The notes below the pieces were generated by a model. The model had not been told where the DNA came from. It was given only the letters and a program-made list of their open reading frames with translations, and ran no database searches. Shown piece after piece: positions 43,701-50,833 of a stretch of DNA of 64,000 nucleotides (position 1 is the first letter of the stretch; each line of letters begins with the position of its first letter). A program made the position numbers and the translations under genes. Source of the DNA: Methylocystis hirsuta. GTDB taxonomy: Bacteria > Pseudomonadota > Alphaproteobacteria > Rhizobiales > Beijerinckiaceae. The DNA lies in NCBI RefSeq assembly GCF_003722355.1, contig NZ_QWDD01000001.1, positions 2,526,001 to 2,590,000 of the forward strand. Reading direction: 5' to 3'.

Positions 43701-45433
43701 TTCGGGCCGCGCGTGGTGATAAGGGTCGACGCTGCTGGAGCGCGCCAGCGAACTCTGGTTCGGGAGCCGCCTCCGGGCGAGACAAAAGATGCTCCAGGAT
43801 GATCATACAGATTAAATCGGGCGGCTAAACACTCGAATCGGCTTAGCCATCCGGCCCCGCGTACAGGGGTTAGCCCGCCGCTGTCGAGTTTGAAGATGGT
43901 ATCAAGATCGTTTGCGGGAGGTCGGAAGATCATGCGATCGTAAGGTGCCGCGGTCAGCTCCAATGCACGGTCCGATCTTGCGGGGGTCGCCGCAGATCCG
44001 ACGGGCAGCACTTCGATCTGGGGGCCGTGGAACGTGATTCGGTTGGTTTGCGAGTCGATTGAGATTACGGAGGGCGGGGCGTTCCCCTCCGCCTCGAGTT
44101 CAACCAGCGATCCTGCGCAAGGCACTTTCAACGTTCGACGCTTGCTGCTGTCCCTGTCATCATCGATTTTCGGCACCAATCGCGAAATCGGCCTTAGAGC
44201 GCCGGTACCGACGCGCTCAATTTCGGGCGGCGGTAACGAAAATTGCACTTGGCCTGCCTTGACTTCGAACGTGTAGGATGGGACGGCGGTCAGACACAGG
44301 CGCAACCAACTAGCATCCAAACGCGCGATGCTCCGGTCGCTCGCGGCGCGGTGAAAGACGAGGCCTCGCACTTGAAGTCCGAAATACAGGTGCCGTCGAA
44401 GAGCCGAGAGGCTGCCGGACCACCCACCTTCGACCGTTCGGTCGTGATACACGAACTGCGCCAGCTCTTCATCAGGCGAGGCCGCAACCGGAGCCTTCAA
44501 GGGAACGTGAAATCGAAGCACTTCACGGTCTGCCTGCAGGCGGAAAAGGTCCGGCGCCCCTCTGTCTCTCCTTCGTAAAGAGGAAATCTGGTTTCGAAAC
44601 TTATTGGTCGTTAGCCACCCGAGGCCTCCGCGAATCTCATCCAGCCTAAGCTGGCGACCTTCTCCATTTTCATCAAATACCGACAATTCACTAGAGTCAG
44701 AAAAGTCGACCTTCACCGGCTCGGCGATTCCGCCCGCGTTGAGGACGAACGGCAGCTTCGTTTCTAATGGGTTCCCTCTTGGAGATTCCCAAACCCGAAA
44801 TTCAACCCAGGATCCGTTTGGAACTTGCAGGACCATGCCCGGAACATGGTCGAGTCTGGCACCCCAGGGGTCGACGGGACCAGGGACGATCTCACCAAGA
44901 TAAGCCGTGAAGCCCGTGATAAACGGTCTTACATAGAAGTCAGGAGGAAGAGGTTCGCCAGGAATTGAATGGGCCCATAATCCGCACCACGGGGCGCCGT
45001 TCGCTGCCTTAGGATACCTGAGAGTTCTCGGTGGAGGGACGTCGGCTCCACCGACGAAGTCGACACGTGGGTCAGCCAGCGCCAGGAAGAACGCCGAACT
45101 AGACCCTCTGACCGAGCGCAATGTCGCCCGATCGAAGAGCAACCATGGGCCTCCCCCGAGCTCGGGCAATTTCACGAAACTCGTAAACCGAAACCGTCGC
45201 TTGGTAATTTCGGCGAGCGTCCATCCGTCGTTAGTCTTTTCTAGACGGGCATGCCCCAGGCTCGGGAGGAAAGCGGATCCGATGGAAGTTTTACCTAGGA
45301 GCTCAAGAGCGAAAGAGCCGCGAAGCCACCACTCGCCACCTAGCTGCTCCGCTTGGCCGTCGCCCCGGACATCAACGAGTCGTGCTATCGCTGAGTACTC
45401 GCCGAGATGGACCGACCGAACAGGTTCACTCAT
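40733..45433 (-). CDS. Giant unknown protein 1 (~1566 aa), beta-rich
   Basis: An uninterrupted ~1566-codon frame and first gene of the operon. No known domain is evident. Much of the sequence, above all the last ~600 residues, alternates hydrophobic and polar residues as in long amphipathic beta-strands (FDVALVLSTGRPTPLFGIWP, VHAEVNFSVSVTIACVTVSG). There is no signal peptide. Such patterns occur in beta-solenoid, DUF6603-like or AsmA/bridge-type proteins, but I cannot place it. I start at MSEPVRSVHLGEYS; the frame has 23 more codons upstream without a ribosome site. The length and the intact frame argue for selection. Confidence 0.85.
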   Translation of the reverse strand: MSEPVRSVHLGEYSAIARLVDVRGDGQAEQLGGEWWLRGSFALELLGKTSIGSAFLPSLGHARLEKTNDGWTLAEITKRRFRFTSFVKLPELGGGPWLLFDRATLRSVRGSSSAFFLALADPRVDFVGGADVPPPRTLRYPKAANGAPWCGLWAHSIPGEPLPPDFYVRPFITGFTAYLGEIVPGPVDPWGARLDHVPGMVLQVPNGSWVEFRVWESPRGNPLETKLPFVLNAGGIAEPVKVDFSDSSELSVFDENGEGRQLRLDEIRGGLGWLTTNKFRNQISSLRRRDRGAPDLFRLQADREVLRFHVPLKAPVAASPDEELAQFVYHDRTVEGGWSGSLSALRRHLYFGLQVRGLVFHRAASDRSIARLDASWLRLCLTAVPSYTFEVKAGQVQFSLPPPEIERVGTGALRPISRLVPKIDDDRDSSKRRTLKVPCAGSLVELEAEGNAPPSVISIDSQTNRITFHGPQIEVLPVGSAATPARSDRALELTAAPYDRMIFRPPANDLDTIFKLDSGGLTPVRGAGWLSRFECLAARFNLYDHPGASFVSPGGGSRTRVRWRAPAASTLITTRGPNGKEILAYSVASFVIAYKLVPGFGDWVNKLRDDLITVEIGNLDPPPPWAVDTATDDLLVLFQAEAGPNNSITQFRSFIDRNMANGIEPGENPKDKFDEYVWPLAAGLSIILWRKRQPVPGGGEIADAYVDQIAEFRRTSTGEVPRVRLAIDMGSKNGARPDQLGWSVATWQELKRSVADLAPTLWPRLSDLHGSRLDPSDALWRGFFFRQLPLTLAISKRPNPNTPMGAFFQAINENLLLDYGWKDETGTSFSAAFTPQDPIELLSSAWKDFVRVTLNSFECLGASNTPASASVAISIIFNAIQVDAGGRPTEPLTLDGKFILDLTKGLEFSYFDLVVSSGTLATKSFPGFDQISIVRARSDLRRVALDLELTPDASLSSIFPGLAGGNGRVYASLSLDLEGKEGFDVALVLSTGRPTPLFGIWPAEVTGMRMRFVPASLVEGPFFFLTFRCSLSLGVKGLEAIGAEVILERQGGGDWSLTVQPVSISAQLSLPSFSLGANLNWADDDATGASGPILNDPRLPTLARERAFWGFATLKSEFLHVDGLQLSTRISGQGRVPSWVVAINSRDDVNIGIAKLKEPIVVLASHADLNGSLAKTLQTVETPLVRDLLPPYADPDPVPLRNWLRSWQPSDAVGLMIAASCALHVHDVAASAPSDRTKRTTIVVADSGIARMDAYLKLFGLYDQSIGIVVDFPNKYLAAAFQGPSFSYPPGTNEYHISAGEIALRIGFGEKTVFRLSLGWPIAGDDFSHEDWSKAIEVKWDAAFPLNTFSGGVLVGYDGDLLAFGIALRAGWTKEYSQEIISSKLAKVSASLSVFVGGVIYFRFRSNAFQHFELLTLRSDPLLEDARRAVVDHIKVASLTLNTQTDGRSQDFAAIYELIADDFEAMANSELGVVAVMFAEVDGSASAELLGVTIASIAIRARASFSACGDTHRGVVRVHAEVNFSVSVTIACVTVSGSATIPLDLVNRGECLRAHAQIAPHLAVSG

Positions 45434-45721
45434 AAATAAAGCCCCTGAAATGAAACATTCGAAATTTTCGACGACTACACTAACGTGCCAGTACAAAGGC
45501 AAAAATCAATCGGAATTTGTTCAAGTCGAATCTTTTTGATCAGTTGCCCGATACGACTTGAAAAGTCGAGGTAAAAGCCGTCGCGCCAAGGGACGTCGAT
45601 GCGTACTTGCTGAGGTCCACGACCAGCGAAACGACCGAGCGCGGCCTTCCCCGGCACGGCTATTCTGCCCGGGCGTAGCCGGCACCAGCCGGTAAGTCCG
45701 GGTGTTAAGATCATTAAGGCA
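45434..45721 (-). other. Upstream region of the giant-protein operon, doubtful short frame
   Basis: About 290 bases precede the first giant gene. A minus-strand frame of 79 codons begins MILTPGLTGWCRLRPGR, where the PGLTGW box recalls the C-terminus of polyprenyl-phosphate sugar transferases, but the rest does not match well. The segment next to the giant gene (gtcgaaaatttcgaatgttt on the minus strand) is AT-rich and is the likely promoter location; I cannot define -35 and -10 boxes with confidence. Confidence 0.35.
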
Positions 45722-45723
45722 AG

Positions 45724-45975
45724 TCACTTATTGCCGGAGGGACGATTTCTGGCTTCCCGACTCCAGTACCAGGTCTGCTCGAACTTGATGCTTCCTTCCA
45801 CGCCGCCCGCCGTTCTGATGAACCTGTCAAGACGTTCGACAGCTTTGGCGACGAACTCTGGGCCATTGTCGGAACGAATGTGTTCGGGAACGCCGCGCAG
45901 AATGAACAAATCCGACAGCATGTCGATGACCGCGGTCGAGTTGAGCTTTCGGTCGACGCGAATGGCCAGTCCCCA
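45724..45975 (-). pseudogene. IS3-family (IS407-like) transposase fragment
   Basis: The minus strand encodes LAIRVDRKLNSTAVIDMLSD followed by LFILRGVPEHIRSDNGPEFV and AKAV, the integrase-core region around the second catalytic Asp of IS3 OrfB. After AKAV the frame diverges into unrelated sequence (WYWSREARNRPSGNK) and stops. The N-terminal part and the last catalytic Glu are missing. It lies directly upstream of the giant-protein operon and indicates past transposition at this boundary. Confidence 0.7.
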
Positions 45976-46038
45976 TCGTCATAACCGACCGGGCCATGCA
46001 AGCATGAACACAGTCGATTCGAAATCGGGGCTGCAAAA

Positions 46039-46383
46039 ATGAATGCCAATCGATCAAGTGAACCACGTTTCAACATCGTCATCTGGAAAGGCGCGAAGCA
46101 ACTCGGAACGTTACGAGATCGCGACGCCAGCCGGGCGCGCAGCAATTTCGGCGGCCTTGTGGCGCGCTACAAAAATTCCACCGACAATCACCGGGTTGAA
46201 CTTTACGACGGAGCGGAGCTGATCGAGGCCTGGTCGAGCGAGGACGGACGCAAGGCTCCTTCCGCAGAGACCCCTGTCCCCGCTAGCGGAAAAATTCATC
46301 GCGAGGGCGAGTGCGTCGGGCGGGCCATTTCGATCCCCTGTCAGTTTGTGCCATCACGTTCGGCGAAAGCGTGGCTAGCGTGA
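46039..46383 (+). CDS. Small unknown protein
   Basis: A 114-residue frame starting MNANRSSEPRFNIVIWKGAK, then QLGTLRDRDASRARSNFGGL and NHRVELYDGAELIEAWSS. The first ~70 residues look like a compact alpha/beta domain; the end is low complexity. No ribosome site is clear and no family is recognised. It starts at the edge of the IS3 fragment, so it may be chance coding. Confidence 0.35.
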   Translation: MNANRSSEPRFNIVIWKGAKQLGTLRDRDASRARSNFGGLVARYKNSTDNHRVELYDGAELIEAWSSEDGRKAPSAETPVPASGKIHREGECVGRAISIPCQFVPSRSAKAWLA

Positions 46384-46603
46384 GAAAATGGGAGATTCTC
46401 ACGTCTCTCAAGCGCCGCCGTGCTTCCGCTTCCGGGATCCGCTCGCCAGTGATCTCGGCGAGGTGAGGGTTCTCCGCACCTCCTCGCTTACCGGTTCCGG
46501 CGCGTTGCGTTGAATGACGGAATTCCGATGCTCGTCCGAGGTCCGCTTCTCGCGGTTGGCGTCGGCAAAGCCGACCATCCGCAGTTGGCCACAATGCGAC
46601 GAT

Positions 46604-46939
46604 TCAAGCAGCCTTCAGAATGGCGGCCCGATACCGCCCGTGGCCGACCTTCACGAGCAGTCCCTCCTCGCACATCCTGGAGAGATAACACCGCGGAATA
46701 CCGGCTGCCGTTAGATCGCGGGTCCGCACCTCGCCCCGTTCTCGTGCCAGAGCAACGGCGCGATCCCGGAGCGATGGCGGCGGACCGCCGGCCAGGCGTA
46801 GCGCTTCTGCGCGATCCCGGTCGCGCTTGCGCATCTTCGGCGATTGTGGCGCATCCCGGCGGAGGGTGATTGCGAATTCATATTTCTCAGTTTCATCGAC
46901 GCCGGGGAGCCATTGCCCGACTGTCCGGTCTGAAGACAT
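46604..46939 (-). CDS. AbiEi-like antitoxin-domain protein, orphan
   Basis: An ~111-residue protein. The C-terminal half, SLRDRAVALARERGEVRTRD then LTAAGIPRCYLSRMCEEGLL and VKVGHGRYRAA, matches the winged-helix N-domain of type IV AbiEi antitoxins. The N-terminal half (TVGQWLPGVDETEKYEFAIT) is unfamiliar. Full AbiEi proteins are about twice as long and are followed by an AbiEii nucleotidyltransferase toxin; none is visible here. It could be a stand-alone regulator or a remnant of a defence locus. Confidence 0.55.
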   Translation of the reverse strand: MSSDRTVGQWLPGVDETEKYEFAITLRRDAPQSPKMRKRDRDRAEALRLAGGPPPSLRDRAVALARERGEVRTRDLTAAGIPRCYLSRMCEEGLLVKVGHGRYRAAILKAA

Positions 46940-47052
46940 GGGCGACCGCTTGTTCCTAAGACTTGAGTGACATCCTCTGGCCGAAACGGTTCGTCGAGGG
47001 GTTGCAAGATCTGGCTGTAAGGCAAAGTCCACCTTTGCCACAGGAGGCTTTC

Positions 47053-47670
47053 GTGCAGATCGCGGTGCTAACATTCGAGGGCTTCAACGAATTGGACTCG
47101 TTCGTGGCGAGCGCGATCCTCAATCGCATGAAGGCCAAGGGCTGGACGGCGCATATCACGTCGCCCGCGCCCCAAGTCACTTCCATGAACGGGGTTACGA
47201 TCCAGCGGCAGAAGCCGCTTGAGTTCGCGTCGGAAGCGGATGCCGTGTTGATCGGCAGCGGCATCAAGACGCGCGAGATTGCGGCCGACTCCGAATTGCT
47301 GGCGCGGATCGTCCTTGATCCCTCCCGCCAGCTTATCGGCGCGCAGTGTTCGGGCACACTGTTGCTTGCCAAGCTCGGCCTGATCGGCGGTCTACCTGCC
47401 TGCACCGACCTGACGACGAAGCCTTGGGTCATTGAGGCCGGCGTTGAGGTGCTGGACGCCCCCTTTGTCGCGCACGGCAATGTCGCGACCGCTGGGGGAT
47501 GCCTCGCCTCGCAATATCTCGCGACTTGGCTGATCGCTCGCCTCGCGACGATCGCCGACGCGTGGGAAGCGATTCACTATGTCGCGCCGGTAGGCGAGAA
47601 GGAAACCTATATCGCGCAGGCTTTGGCTGCTGTGGGGGCGTTCTTGCCGCTCTCGGAAGCCGCCGCATGA
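47053..47670 (+). CDS. DJ-1/PfpI family protein
   Basis: A 205-residue glutamine-amidotransferase-like protein. The N-terminal strand and acid are in QIAVLTFEGFNELDSFVASA, and the nucleophile elbow is LIGAQCSGTLLLAKLGL. A GGCLASQYLATWLIARL segment follows near residue 150. Family members act as glyoxalases, deglycases, hydratases or transcription-factor domains; the substrate cannot be told. I use the GTG start preceded by a strong aggagg six bases upstream; the longer frame lacks a site. Confidence 0.85.
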   Translation: MQIAVLTFEGFNELDSFVASAILNRMKAKGWTAHITSPAPQVTSMNGVTIQRQKPLEFASEADAVLIGSGIKTREIAADSELLARIVLDPSRQLIGAQCSGTLLLAKLGLIGGLPACTDLTTKPWVIEAGVEVLDAPFVAHGNVATAGGCLASQYLATWLIARLATIADAWEAIHYVAPVGEKETYIAQALAAVGAFLPLSEAAA

Positions 47671-48297
47671 TCGCGTGGTGGCCCGCTGCTTGGGCAATGC
47701 CCGCAAGAACGTCGCCGCTCGCGCCAAGTTCCATCGCGCCCCTCTCCCGGCGTGCGCTATCGCCACTGGATGTTCAAACTTCCGCTCGTGCGGAATTATC
47801 GCGGCATTGTCGTGAAACGCAGAGCAGATCGATCGGCACGGGATCGCGCGTTTCTATCTGATCTATTTTCGCGACTATCGTTCAAACCTCTGGCGCTTGC
47901 GCAATCACGACGCCGCCTACCGCAATATTCCGTTTGAAAAAGAGGCTTTCGAGCGCCAACATGAAACGGGTCAAGACGACGATCGACGAATGTGATCCTG
48001 TGATATGAATTTCTATTGATCCGTTCGCTGGCCCTGTCATATGTGGACGGCCCCGCTTGGCAAGCGGTTTTTTCTCGGCGCGGTGAACCTGGTGGCGGGT
48101 TTCGGTCATATGTCCGGCCTTTTGGCGCGGCGCGTATGTCCGCTGGCCCTGATGAAGTTCGACTGCGAAGGCTCCTGATCATTCCCGCGAGCTTGTCGCT
48201 CGTGACACGTAGCGCGGAGTGTCCTTCGTCGTCGTTTCCGACCCTGTCGTTCATCACGTCGAGATTTCGCCCTCGCCAAACTGCATGATTCGAACGG
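47671..48297. other. 627-base gap with a coding-like scrap before IS110
   Basis: From about 47815 to 47995 a plus-strand frame reads EQIDRHGIARFYLIYFRDYR, then SNLWRLRNHDAAYRNIPFEK and EAFERQ before a stop. It has protein-like composition but no start, so it looks like the 3' end of a lost gene; I do not know the family. Downstream, two similar pieces, gtcatatgtggacggcc and gtcatatgtccggcc, lie 69 bases apart. No other gene is evident. Confidence 0.4.
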
Positions 48298-49341
48298 TTA
48301 CGCCATCGACGGCTCCCCTGCGCGCGCCATGACTTCCGTTCGGAAGGCCTCGCCGGTCGTCATCATGGCCCAGATGATCCGCGCCAGCTTGTTGGCAAGC
48401 GCGACGGTCGCGAGCCGCGCCGGCTTCCTGGCCAAGAGGGCGACGAGCCAATCGCGCAGAACGCCGTTGCGTTTGCCGGCCACGCGCAACAGCGAGGTCG
48501 CGCCGAGCGTCAGGAGTTTCCGCAGATAGCGGTTGCCCTGCTTGGTGATGGCGCCGAGCTTTTCCTTGCCGCCGCTGGAGTTTTGCCTGGGCGTGAGGCC
48601 GAGCCAGGCGGCAAAGTCGCGCGCGGATTTGAAGACGCTGGGGTCCGGGACGCTGGCGACGATCGCCGTGGCGACGATCTTGCCGACGCCTGGGACGCCG
48701 ACGAGCAATCTGCTGGTCTCGCTTTGCGCATGGACGTTGGCGATCTCTTTATCGAGCGCGACGATCGAGGCGCTGATCGCCTCCAGCTGCTGGACGAAAA
48801 TCTTTACAGCCGCCTTGGCGATTTCTGGAAGCGTCGCGTCATTCTTGGCTTTTTCCAGCAGTTCGCCCGCATGGCCGACGCCCTTGGCGGCGACGACGCC
48901 AAACTCCGCGAGATGTCCGCGCAGCGCATTGACGCTCATGGTGCGCTGCTTGACCAGAAGCTCGCGCGTCTTGTGCAGCATCAAGCTCGCCTGGTTCTCG
49001 GCGCTTTTGATCGGCACGAAGCGCATGTCTGGCCGCGACACGGCCTCGCACACCGCCGCGGCGTCGACCGCGTCGTTCTTGCCGCGCTTGACATAGGGCT
49101 TGACGTAAATCGGCGGGATCAGGCGCACGTCATGGCCCATGGCGCGCAGTTCGCGTCCCCAATAATGCGCCGAGCCGCAGGCTTCCATGCCGATCAGGCA
49201 GGGCGCCGCCTCGGCGAAAAACGCAAGAAAACCATCACGCCGCAGCTTGCGCGTGACGGCCCGCCCATCCTCGCCGAGAAGCGCGTGAACTTGAAAATAC
49301 CGCTTGCCCAAATCAATCCCGATTCTGATAAACTTCTTCAC
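48298..49341 (-). CDS. IS110-family transposase
   Basis: A 347-residue DEDD recombinase. The N-terminal RuvC-like domain has IRIGIDLGKRYFQVHALLGE, GMEACGSAHYWGREL and VKPYVKRGKNDAVDAAAVCE. The C-terminal domain contains LLVGVPGVGKIVATAIVASV, then FAAWLGLTPRQNSSGGKEKL with the conserved Ser, and KQGNRYLRKLLTLGA. The start is a GTG with gggaggccg upstream. IS110 elements use a bridge RNA from a non-coding end; the element boundaries are not determined here. Confidence 0.92.
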   Translation of the reverse strand: MKKFIRIGIDLGKRYFQVHALLGEDGRAVTRKLRRDGFLAFFAEAAPCLIGMEACGSAHYWGRELRAMGHDVRLIPPIYVKPYVKRGKNDAVDAAAVCEAVSRPDMRFVPIKSAENQASLMLHKTRELLVKQRTMSVNALRGHLAEFGVVAAKGVGHAGELLEKAKNDATLPEIAKAAVKIFVQQLEAISASIVALDKEIANVHAQSETSRLLVGVPGVGKIVATAIVASVPDPSVFKSARDFAAWLGLTPRQNSSGGKEKLGAITKQGNRYLRKLLTLGATSLLRVAGKRNGVLRDWLVALLARKPARLATVALANKLARIIWAMMTTGEAFRTEVMARAGEPSMA

Positions 49342-49419
49342 GGACGGCCTCCCTCTCTGTGGCGCTCCGGCGACCACGTCTTGGCACTTTAGATGCCGTC
49401 GAGGCGGGGCCGTCCACCC

Positions 49420-49530
49420 CATCATTCCCGGCAGTCCGAAGGACTGACCAGGAATCCAGAGCATCATCAACAACGCTGGTTTTGCTCTGGATTCCCGATC
49501 GCGCTCCGCGCGTCGGGAATGACTGCGAGC
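49420..49530. repeat. Palindromic intergenic repeat between IS110 and the redoxin gene
   Basis: ggaatccagagca (49451-49463) and tgctctggattcc (49483-49495) form a perfect 13-bp stem. Outside it, cattcccgg and cgggaatgac also pair. This is a REP-like element of a type common between genes in alphaproteobacterial chromosomes. Confidence 0.65.
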
Positions 49531-49546
49531 GTTTCGGGAGGCATCA

Positions 49547-50011
49547 GTGCAAGCGCCGGAACTCGCTGTGTCGCGCTGGTTCAATACGCCGGCGCCGATC
49601 ACGCTTGCGGCGCTCCGCGGGCGCGTGGTCATGCTGCACGCCTTTCAAATGCTGTGTCCCGGTTGCGTCGCGCATGGCACGCCGCAAGCGCAGCGCGCGC
49701 ATGCGCTGTTCCGCGACTCCGGCCTCGCCGTCATTGGCCTGCATACCGTGTTCGAACATCACGCGGCGATGACGCCCGTGTCGCTCGAAGCCTTCATCCA
49801 TGAATATCGGCTGACATTTCCCATCGGCGTCGATCAGCCCGCAGAGAACGGGCCGATTCCCATCACCATGGCGCGCTATCAAATGCGCGGAACGCCAACA
49901 GCGATCCTGATCGGCCGCGACGGCGGCATTCGTCATCACGGCTTTGGACAAGAGGACGACATGGCGCTCGGCGCCATCATCGGAACGCTGCTCGCGGAAC
50001 CCGCGCCCTAA
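49547..50011 (+). CDS. Redoxin-domain (peroxiredoxin/TlpA-like) protein
   Basis: A 154-residue thioredoxin-fold protein. After a short LRGRVVMLHAFQM strand comes the CPGC motif (MLCPGCVAHGTPQAQRAH), then LAVIGLHTVFEHHAAMT and RYQMRGTPTAILIGRDG with the cis-Pro. It lacks a signal peptide and therefore likely acts in the cytoplasm as a thiol reductase or peroxidase. The start is GTG. It converges with the zincin gene, whose stop begins at the next base. Confidence 0.85.
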   Translation: MQAPELAVSRWFNTPAPITLAALRGRVVMLHAFQMLCPGCVAHGTPQAQRAHALFRDSGLAVIGLHTVFEHHAAMTPVSLEAFIHEYRLTFPIGVDQPAENGPIPITMARYQMRGTPTAILIGRDGGIRHHGFGQEDDMALGAIIGTLLAEPAP

Positions 50012-50425
50012 CTATCCGGCGCGCCGTTCGATCTCCTCCATATCGTCGTCGGTCAATCCGAAATGATGGCCGATCTCATGCACGAGCACATGGGTGACGA
50101 TCGCCTCCAGCGTGTCTTCGCCGTCGGCCCAATAGTCGAGCATCGGCCGTCGATAGAGCCAGATCATGTTCGGCTGCTCGCCCGTCTCGGAGAGATGAGC
50201 GCCTTGCGTCAGGCCGCGCCCGCGAAAGAGACCCAGAAGATCGAATTCGCTTTCGCATTGCATGTCGTCGAGCGTTTCATCGTCGGGAAAGTCCTCGACG
50301 CGGATGACGAGGCCCTCGCAAAGGCGCGTAAAGCGTTGCGGCAGAGCGGCGTAGGCCGCATCCGCCAGCGCTTCGATATCGGCAAGCGTCGGCGCTCTTA
50401 TGCGGCTCCATTCCCGTCGAGTCAT
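50012..50425 (-). CDS. Zincin-like metallopeptidase family protein
   Basis: A 137-residue protein of the metallopeptidase family with minimal zinc-protease fold. The zinc motif is VLVHEIGHHFGLTDDDMEEI (HExxHxxGLxDxD). Upstream are PDDETLDDMQCESEFDLLGL and NMIWLYRRPMLDYW. The substrate is unknown. No signal peptide is present. Confidence 0.88.
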   Translation of the reverse strand: MTRREWSRIRAPTLADIEALADAAYAALPQRFTRLCEGLVIRVEDFPDDETLDDMQCESEFDLLGLFRGRGLTQGAHLSETGEQPNMIWLYRRPMLDYWADGEDTLEAIVTHVLVHEIGHHFGLTDDDMEEIERRAG

Positions 50426-50520
50426 CGTCAGTCACCTTGCGCGCGAAATCGCGCGGCTGCGCAGGAACAATCTGCTGGGATGCAATGTTCAGGCAAGGAT
50501 CATTCTTGGAGGAAATACTC

Positions 50521-50808
50521 ATGAACAAGCTGTTGATCGCGGCGCTTGCGCTTGGCGCAGCCGCCTTCGTGACCTCCGCAATTTCGGCTCCCGCCGCCGC
50601 GCGGCTGACGCCCGGCTCCGACGGTCTCATGCAGAAGGCGGACGATCGTCAGCAGGACCAGAACGCCGATCGCGGCGATCTCGAGCGCCAGGGCGACTGG
50701 TGGGGTCGCGGCGGTCCGTCCTGGCGCGATTCGCGCCCCTGGAGCGACGACGAATGGCGCCGCGGGCCTGATTGGAACGAAGAAGGGTCGGGTCCGGACG
50801 AGGACTGA
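50521..50808 (+). CDS. Small secreted Asp/Arg/Trp-rich protein
   Basis: A 95-residue protein with a clear signal peptide (MNKLLIAALALGAAAFVTSA, cleavage probably after SAPAAA). The mature part is highly charged: LMQKADDRQQDQNADRGDLE then WWGRGGPSWRDSRPW and repeated DE/WRR clusters. The ATG has ggaggaa just upstream. I know no family; it appears to be a periplasmic disordered protein. Confidence 0.7.
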   Translation: MNKLLIAALALGAAAFVTSAISAPAAARLTPGSDGLMQKADDRQQDQNADRGDLERQGDWWGRGGPSWRDSRPWSDDEWRRGPDWNEEGSGPDED

Positions 50809-50833
50809 TCCCGTTTGCGTTAGAGTCGCCAGC

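Noticed and set aside
45475..45714. Possible sugar-transferase C-terminus (PGLTGW)
   Set aside because: A single short motif without the rest of the family pattern; 79 codons without a ribosome site.
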